Assembly: GCA_015680685.1 (NCBI GenBank)
Contig: MNCI01015499.1
Coordinates: 2,126,957 to 2,190,956 of the forward strand
DNA from: Gnetum montanum
Lineage: Eukaryota > Streptophyta > Gnetopsida > Gnetales > Gnetaceae
Direction of reading: 5' to 3'
Length of the DNA: 64,000 nt
Part shown: piece after piece, positions 57,500 to 64,000 of the stretch
How the letters are laid out: the number at the start of each line of letters is the position of its first letter
Numbering within the stretch: position 1 is the stretch's first letter
Notes under the pieces: model-generated
The model's input: only the letters and a program-made list of their open reading frames with translations
The model's database searches: none
Told to the model about the DNA's origin: nothing
Program-made: the position numbers and the translations under genes

Positions 57500-60215
57500 C
57501 AACAATAAGAAGGAGGACCATCACAACCTAGGGATGAGTGACCTAAAGGAGAAAGGGGCCAATAATAGTAGCAATCCTATGAGGAAGCAATAGAAACACA
57601 TGCAATAGGACCTCTTCAGGAGGAGTCCAAAGTGGAGATTGTTTAATATATTTCCATAGTTGAGATGGGGCAATCACATTGTGATGAGGTGCCTGGGCCT
57701 AGACCAAACCTAGAAGCTACTTTGATTGAAACCTAAAGTAAATCAATCTCAAGGAGGCTAAAGATTTGGTTCCTCAAAAACCTAACTTTGTCCTTTTTTT
57801 AGACTTAGCACTAGAAGAGGTTAGAAAACAACTTCACAACGCTCCCATGTGGCCTATCCTTACTTCCATTGGGGAATGGTACATGGGGAAAACATATCTC
57901 TTTTGGAACAATAGGCATGGTGAAAATAAAGGACATCAATGTATCCTACTTTGCGTAGGTCATCATAGAGGCCCTCGGGTTTGTAGATACTAGGGCAACC
58001 TTGGCAAAAGTTTCAAAATCATGGCCTACCACCTCAACCCAAAGATGAGGCTAAGTAAAATCATTACATTCTCTACTCGTGCATGTGCCACTCTAAGCGG
58101 TAAATTCCCTATAAACCTCCTGCAACTCATATTCCTTGAAATGGAGAAGTGCTTCAAAGAGAATGAGCATGGGAGAAAGACACTCCCATTTCCATGCTTG
58201 ACCTAGAAACTGTATAAAAGGGGAGGCATAGCTTTCTATGCCAATGATACCCTTTGTCATGATCTTGTTTCCTCTTGGCAAAAAATGATGACAGATAAAG
58301 CAACCACCAAGTTGTAAGAAGAGGATTAGCCACCACCACCACCCACTTAGGAAACAATGCTAGAAACTCATGCTACCATTAAGTGCATGCACAAGCTCCA
58401 TGAATAAAGTCTTCAATAGTAGCAAGTAGAACCAAGTGGTGGTGAGCCATCAATCTACCAACAAGCATTGAGCCATCTTAATGAAGTGCCTAGAACCATT
58501 AGCTAGTTTGAGGAGTCTACACTGTTGTTCACTACCTAAAGGATGCAAGTGCTTGCAAGGTCAAATCCTATTGGTCAGGAAGTAATAGTGTATCTCTCAA
58601 TATAACAATAATTCCAAAATATTTTTGAGAATTCCACCACTTTATTAGTGTGCATGGAGGAGGACGAGGGAGAAACTATCTTGGTGATACAACACAAGGG
58701 GTAGGAGATAATAGTGGAGGTGGTGGCTAATCATGTGGCAGAGGCACTGAATGCTCATGCAGCCACTGTGCCTAATGTTGCTACACTCAGGGATGTGTAG
58801 ATGTTAAAAGGAGCAACTAGTGAGAAGCTTAGTGTAGCCCAACATGAGGAGATGCTAGATTGACTGGTAGGAACTAGGAAACTACTTTCGAAGATCTTTG
58901 ATCTCCTGGATACCATCACTATAATGCAGTCAAAGCTACTAGAAGCTAAGGGAAAACTCATCATCGTTAATGCCCAACTTGAGGCTACCACTTCCAAAAA
59001 TAGATGGTTGGCTACCAAGGTTGTAGAATTGAGATCTCAATTAGCTGATCCCACTACTCTCAGCAAAGATGTAATAACAGATGAAGCTTTCCTACAGCTT
59101 TAGATCAAGCTAAGAGAGGTTGAGAGAGTAAAGGAGGAGGCGGTCTTTGATGCATCCCTCTTAAAGATTATATCCTAAAACACCAAGAAGGACTTATTAA
59201 AATTCCACAAGGAGAACTTAGTTCTGATCAAAGACATTCATTACCTACAGAATGTCAAGATCCAGAAGACCAAGTGGTAGAATTTTTGTGATAGTACTAG
59301 GAGCAACTTGCCAAGGTGACCATGGACTTGGGGAGGTTAACTACTAAGAATAGAAATCCCTTAATGGAGGAAGTCCATGCACTTCACCAAAAATAAACCA
59401 TTAAAATCACCACCTGGAAGAATGAGGCCTTGAATTTTGAATGGGTTAAGAATCATTATAGGAAATAGGTTGGGCTTCTCAAGGAAGTCAATGAGAAAGA
59501 ACTCCAATTCGCTAAGTTGAAGATGAATGAGATACTATAGCAACTCCAACAAGGAGGCAATATGTGGCAACCCATCTTTGATGAACTCAATGAATATAAC
59601 AAAGTCAAAATCTACCTAAAGGAGTTGCAGATTGAGGATATGATTGAATACATGGAGTTAGCCAACCTCTGGTATGCAAACATGGCAATGGTAATTTCTG
59701 AAAGGTAAAGGTCAAAACTCAAGAAGCAAGTGACCAGCTCTTACATCTTGTATGAGGTAGAGCTCAAGAACCAAAAATTCACAAAGAAAAAGTTAGAATA
59801 GCTAATGAAGAGCTTAAAGTTCTCTGCATGCACTTCATAGATCAATGATCAATTGTGGAGAACCTGGCCAAGAGGATGAATGACTACCAAGAGCTAAAAA
59901 ATGTTGTTAGAGCATTTGACATTGCACACAAACAATTCGGTGCTTGGTTTGTGAACATCAAGGAGCTATTTTTGGTCATGCCCTATTTGTGGGATGTTCT
60001 TGTAATAGCTCACATTAGTGATGTCACATGTATTATGTATCATCTTCAAACTAAGGAAGAGAAGATGAAAGTACTGCTGAATGCTTTTCATCTTCCAAAA
60101 AAACTAGTAGTTGTAGAAAGATAGTCACAACCACCTCAGCCTCAACCACAATATGCATCGAATGCAAGGAAAGGTCCCTCAGCATCTCAAGAGACTCCAC
60201 CTCTTAAGACCATGT
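57500..60215 (+). pseudogene. Decayed coiled-coil-rich reading frame of unknown element (G)
   Basis: A long, once-continuous plus-strand frame with scattered stops and shifts. 57766-58206 contains VLFLDLALEEVRKQLHN, RLSKIITFSTRACATLSGKF and KTLPFPCL. The latter part resembles the plant-specific 'putative plant transposon protein' domain found near Athila/Tat-type elements (tentative). From about 58660 to 60120 the residues are Leu/Lys/Glu/Ala-rich and suggest coiled coils (KLLEAKGKLIIVNAQLEA, IKLREVERVKEEAV, final part 59855-60124). It is not a pol domain and has no homologue in the window. I infer an accessory ORF of a retroelement rather than a host gene. Confidence 0.45.
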
Positions 60216-60405
60216 GATCTTCTTCTTGTCTTTAACAATCAGAGGAGTTTCAATTTTAAGTTTTTGTAATCATTGTCAATTTGTACACTTAGGCACTTAG
60301 CATTGGTTTTTGAGTCAGTCATTCAGTCGATGGTTCTATACCTTCCCAAATTTTGTAAGAAGCTTGATCCTCCTTTTGTTCACTCAAGGACAAGTTGTTA
60401 GTTAG
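60216..60405 (+). other. 3' flank of the G reading frame
   Basis: Non-coding. It includes ACCTTCCCAAATTTTGTAAG and CACTCAAGGACAAGTTG, which resemble the sequence before the 3' LTR of element A (ACCATCCCAATATTTTGTAAG and CTCGAGGATGAGTTT). This suggests the end of a related element's internal region, cut by the insertion of D. Confidence 0.4.
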
Positions 60406-61211
60406 TGCTGAGTGGCGAGGTACCCCTACACTCAACCATATGAATACAAGCGTAGCACACACGATCTAGTTGAACTCCACAAACTAAGTGCCTACACACC
60501 TCATGGAACACTTAAGGTTAATTATTCGTTGTCTTCCTAGACTTACTTGTAGTTGTCACAGTGTATGGTTAAGTAAGTTTGAGGTATATGATTTTTATAG
60601 CTTTTTCAGTTTTATCTCCTATGCTGAAAGGTGAAGGGTTGAAGAGACTAATTACTAACTCTAACTAACTAACTAAGTCTTAATTACTTAGCATTAGCAT
60701 CCATTCCCACTTACCATTCACACCCTGAACTGATGTAATCGTGGTTACCAAACGCTAGTTGTTGCTGGGATCACCATGCATAATGCACGTGCTCAAAGCG
60801 GTCGTACTGAGGCACTTAACTAGAAGAGAAGGGTTGAGAGAGGTTTAATGAACTAAAAAAGTGATTAAATGATAAAAAATAAATAAAAGTCCTAATTAGC
60901 CTATTCCATGCACTACAAGGTTTATCCAAGAAGTTTGTCTTTATTTCCGTACACAAACTTGTGTTCAAGTACAATGTCTGCTCGAATAAAGATCCGTTCA
61001 CTTTGGAGTTCCTACTACGGGCACATGGAAAATATTCTATCTCTGGAGGGATCAAACTACCAGAGTTTCACTATGGTCTAAGCCTAGGATGGAAAACAAA
61101 GGAGAGCCGCCTCTTATTTATAGACTTTGCAATGCACCACGATATCGCAGGGGACGATGCGATATTGCTTGGGATGCGATATTGCGGCCCATGTGATATC
61201 GCATCCCATCA
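60406..61211 (-). repeat. 3' LTR of element D
   Basis: 806 bp; plus strand TGCTGAGTGGCGAGG to CATCCCATCA. On the element strand it starts TGATGGGATGCGATATCACA, identical to the start of A's 3' LTR. The palindrome array is at 61139-61205 with four recognisable units; TATAAATA follows (plus TATTTATAG at about 61115). Plus-strand TATCCCCATGAC (61212-61223) is the polypurine tract GTCATGGGGATA. Confidence 0.9.
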
Positions 61212-61223
61212 TATCCCCATGAC

Positions 61224-63191
61224 TGAATAAAAACTCATCATCGAGTTCATTACAAAATATTGGGATGGTATGGGATTATTGACTCAAAATGAAACTAATG
61301 GGATGACTTGTGAACAGATCATCATTACAAGACAAGACAAAACTGGTATTCATGATAACAAGAGTGAACACTTTATTACATTGACATCAGGCCTCATTTT
61401 CCAGCTGAGAAAGAGAGAGAGAAAGAAGTGTTGCTACTGCCAACACCTAGATTGCGCCTTTCATTATCCATCCGTAAGCACGCCATCGGTCTTCCTCCTT
61501 GCATAGCTGCTTTAGCACTGCTCCATTCCAAGTGTTTTCTCCAGATCCAATCCATTGTTGCATGATTTCCATCTACACACACAACACAATTTTTGTATTA
61601 GCAAGGGTAAATGAATTTCAATGTAGTTGATACCTTGCTTCAGTAAAAGTTCCATTTTCTAGGTTGTGGATGGTTGATATGGATTTGGAGATATAATATT
61701 GGTGACTATCGAAGGTGTAGGGGTTAGGAGAAAATCAAAAAAATTAGGCCCTGTACCCCCATGACTAATCGTGAACCTCTGGTAGCATTAAAATGGAGAA
61801 AGAAAAGGAACAAGAAAGATGAGGAAAAAGAGAAAACTATAGCATTGATGAAATGGATGTCAAGATGGAAATGAAAAAAATAAAATAGATTGCAAAAATG
61901 TTAAGGGAAATAATTTAACTGGTGCACCAAAGAGGAATGTTAGTGGGTCCTCCCCAAAGTAGGCTCATGCCCTTAATGCCCTGAAAAACCCACATTCAAA
62001 GAGTCCGTAGGCTCTAGGAATGTCATTTGGAACAAGAGTTAAAGTCTTAACCGCAAGAATTTACCAAAAAGAAAACAACGCGTCAACTAAAATATACACT
62101 AATGATATAATCAACAATGAGGTGAACAATGGAGAGAAGGATGGAGAGAAGATAATGGAATGGAAGCCCAAGAACAAGGTGGTGTACAGCCCCTTGTGTA
62201 GTCCATGGTTAATGTGACTTAGCATATCCCATTCCAAGTTTGGCGTCAAACAAACCACTTTCAGTGACTTTGCATTAATACATTTGGCCAAACCATCCCC
62301 TTGAAGTAACAAGAATGCCTTCACCCAAGAGTCACCACTATTCTGATGAAACAAGAAGGAGAGAATGGAAAGCGAGAAGGGCCTTAGTTAGAGGGAACAT
62401 TTTTATTTTGAGTTCCTTAACCAGTGCTTGTAGCCTAAGGGATTATTCTGTTTAAGTGGTGTGCTTTGAATTCTTACTTTTTTTGTTGTTTTTTGCTTTA
62501 TGTGTTTATGCGTGAGAACCACACCATGCAAAGACTTTATTATTTTTATTTGCTCAGCTTCCCGATAATTGGGTAACGTCGAAACAGTAAGAAAACTCAA
62601 GAAAAAAACATCCAAGCACCCAAGATAATGGCCAACGTAGAAGCATCAAGTTCCCTTGAAGTCACACCCTTTTCAATTCTTGAGTCCTTCCTTAGTTTGA
62701 GAAATGCCCAGTCACTGATTCGTTAATGGTTCTTATTTAGAAGGGGACTATACATTTCCAAGCCTAGAGAGACCATAGAAACTTGTGGATGAATAGATTA
62801 AGTGAACTCATTGCCTACTATATCAAAAGAAACATACCTTAGTATCAACATCATAACTTAAAGGTAAAAACCAAACATTAGCAGTCAACATGAAAACAGT
62901 TCATATTATCATGAAGAACACTTATTAGGTAACAAACTTACAAGGTGGATGACACACACACACACACACACAAAATGAAAAAGTATAACGATGATGTAAA
63001 ACAAAAAAAAAAATTAAAGAAATTGTAAAACAAAAATGTGTAAAAAAAAACATGTAAAACAAAAACGTGTAAAACAAAAATGTGTAAAACAAGAACATGT
63101 AAAACAAAAACATGTAAAACAAAAATGTGGAAAACAAAAACGTGTAAAAAAAACTAAAAAGAACTGAGGGCCCCAAATGATTAGCATAGGT
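61224..63191 (-). other. Non-coding 3' region of element D
   Basis: Colinear with 15035-16890 of A. Conserved block at about 61943-61973; stem-loop at 62458-62525 with intact outer arms, a longer loop and one inner mismatch; (AC)n at 62951-62972, at the position of A's GT repeat; and a 15-bp minisatellite (63024-63142). Open frames here are repeat-driven and not conserved in A. Confidence 0.72.
63024..63142 (-). repeat. 15-bp minisatellite, about eight units
   Basis: Plus-strand unit GTAAAACAAAAATGT with T/C and A/G variants; one unit is 14 bases. The corresponding regions of B (about 32430-32570) and C (about 20090-20210) have shorter, irregular GTAAAACAAAA repeats, while A has only a trace. 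The repetitive Phe/Leu/Tyr-rich frame opposite it is a by-product. Confidence 0.8.
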
Positions 63192-63206
63192 GGCCATCTC
63201 CCCCAT
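63192..63206 (-). other. Internal polypurine tract after the pol deletion (element D)
   Basis: Plus-strand GGCCATCTCCCCCAT, that is ATGGGGGAGATGGCC on the element strand. It is retained although the pol genes that precede it in B, C and E are gone. Confidence 0.7.
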
Positions 63207-63390
63207 GATTGAATGGAAAGGAAGAGATCTGAAATAATGAATGCCTATTTGAATTTTTAAGAATTTTCCAACTTCTCCCCATTGATGTTCTTAGATTAAG
63301 GGGTGGAAGTTGGCGACGCTCATATTTTAATGTATTTATGCCTTCGTTGTTGGCATGGGTTGTTTCCTCAGTTCGCTCCAAGCATATTTG

Positions 63391-64000
63391 TCAGTTGCTC
63401 TTTCGACTAGCTATCAACCATAGGATGTCTACTACTTGTTGTGTGGTTGCTACACATAGGCATCTTTGTCTCATAGTTTCAATGGCACACCTATTGCACG
63501 GAGGAGATGTGGAGCATTCCTCCATGTCATCACCCGATGAATCACTGTATGTGATGCATGGAACTTTCTTCTTCTTGATCTCTCCGTAAATATTTACCTT
63601 AGATATTTCCAAGGAAAGATCACGAATTCCTAGGCATGCATCTACTATACTCAGCCATGCCCTTCCCATTATAATTGGGAAGTCCCCTTCGTTGTTGTTG
63701 ACTTCAATCACCAGGAAATCAGCTAGGTAGGACCAACCACTCACAGTGGTAACGATGTCCTCCACCAATCCCAAGGGAATGGTGATGGACTGGTCTGCTA
63801 GCTCTAGTTCAATGATGCTCTTCTTAAGTTGGGTTAGGTTCCAGGCTTGATACATTTCTCGTGAAATTAAGTTGACTCCAGAACCTGAGTCAAGAAGAGC
63901 CTTATGTGGTTTGTTCCTGACAACTTGGAGGTAGATTAAGGGACTGCCAGGGTCAAATAATTTCTTGGGAAGGTGGCCTACCTTGATCCAGTCAGTTACG
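63391..64000 (-). CDS. Protease frame of element D, intact as far as seen (partial)
   Basis: An uninterrupted minus-strand frame of about 203 codons from the window edge to a stop at 63391. It contains DWIKVGHLPKKL, the active site ALLDSGSGVNLISREMYQAW (catalytic Asp present), then VEDIVTTVSGWSYLADFLVI and GDFPIIMGRAWLSIVDACLG. A has the same protein with stops at three positions where D has sense codons. The frame opens before 64000, so the start is unknown; Gag-Pro may be a fusion. It ends with CVATTQQ and a short tail created by the pol deletion. It would process Gag in a particle; expression is not shown. Confidence 0.75.
   Translation of the reverse strand, partial: VTDWIKVGHLPKKLFDPGSPLIYLQVVRNKPHKALLDSGSGVNLISREMYQAWNLTQLKKSIIELELADQSITIPLGLVEDIVTTVSGWSYLADFLVIEVNNNEGDFPIIMGRAWLSIVDACLGIRDLSLEISKVNIYGEIKKKKVPCITYSDSSGDDMEECSTSPPCNRCAIETMRQRCLCVATTQQVVDILWLIASRKSN

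Larger units (their letters stand above)
60406..64000 (-). mobile_element. Element D, non-autonomous gag-protease LTR element (partial)
   Basis: Minus-strand relative of A. 3' LTR 60406-61211, non-coding 3' region, internal purine tract, pol-deletion junction (about 63207-63390) and an intact protease frame to the window edge. Gag, PBS and 5' LTR lie beyond 64000, so no TSD can be read. The junction that omits RT, RNase H and integrase is the same as in A. Confidence 0.88.

Noticed and set aside
57500-60215. The coiled-coil frame as a host gene
   Set aside because: Multiple stops and frameshifts, no splice structure that would rescue it, and an LTR-like context on one side; kept only as a relic.
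61394-61582. Minus-strand frame (MCVDGNHATMDW) in the 3' region of D
   Set aside because: Short, with no recognisable domain. It overlaps the non-coding 3' region, and the A counterpart (around 16530-16680) is not an equivalent open frame.
63024-63142. Regularly spaced repeats considered as a CRISPR array
   Set aside because: Units are contiguous 15-mers without spacers, in a plant retroelement.
62925-63206. Minus-strand frame with Phe/Leu/Tyr-rich repeats resembling a membrane protein
   Set aside because: It is the translation of the 15-bp minisatellite and the (AC)n run; it is not conserved in A, B or C.

Overview
The window comes from a plant nuclear genome, most likely a seed plant with a large, repeat-dominated genome. 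Nearly all of the 64 kb is LTR retrotransposon sequence of plant-type Ty3/gypsy lineages in several nested layers. I see no intact host gene, no rRNA or tRNA gene, and no bacterial or organellar features. Coding regions are relics with in-frame stops and frameshifts. The one long clean frame is a retroelement protease at the right edge. The species cannot be named from this sequence.

Layout: 1-296, LTR fragment of family A. 303-2927, pol relic of a Tat/Ogre-type element (RT, RNase H, a second RNase H, start of integrase). 2928-9860, chromovirus F (6.9 kb, TSD CATCT) inserted in that integrase, which resumes at 9861-10417. 10418-27360, element C on the minus strand (TSD GTAAT) inserted in the same integrase, whose tail is at 27361-27527. 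Inside C's 3' LTR sits element A (10767-17729, plus strand, TSD CAAGT). 27528-29734, LTR-like non-coding DNA. 29735-42437, element B (minus), with a 2.66-kb LTR-like insertion (37224-39883) in its gag. 42438-48577, AT-rich non-coding DNA with diverged tandem repeats, a 507-bp insertion and a chromovirus RT relic. 48578 to about 56740, element E (plus, 3' LTR not found). About 56760-60405, a further LTR-like segment and a decayed, coiled-coil-rich reading frame (G). 60406-64000, element D (minus), running off the window.

A, B, C, D and E are one extended family. They share LTRs beginning TGATG and ending CTCATCA, a primer binding site of tRNA-Asp type where visible, a related gag and protease, a purine tract just after pol, and about 1-2 kb of non-coding 3' sequence. 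B and C carry protease, RT, RNase H and integrase and are each about 10.0 kb once later insertions are removed. A is 7.0 kb because its protease runs straight into the post-pol region. D has the same junction. A and D therefore look like a non-autonomous gag-protease subfamily that depended on B/C/E-like relatives for RT and integrase.

The most interesting signals are non-coding. One is a stem-loop in the 3' region of all five elements (eight copies, tandem in B and C) whose arms change in a compensatory way. Another is a set of arrays of short palindromes just upstream of the LTR TATA boxes, with a core that differs between families; chromovirus F has an analogous inverted-motif array. The third is the shared pol deletion of A and D.
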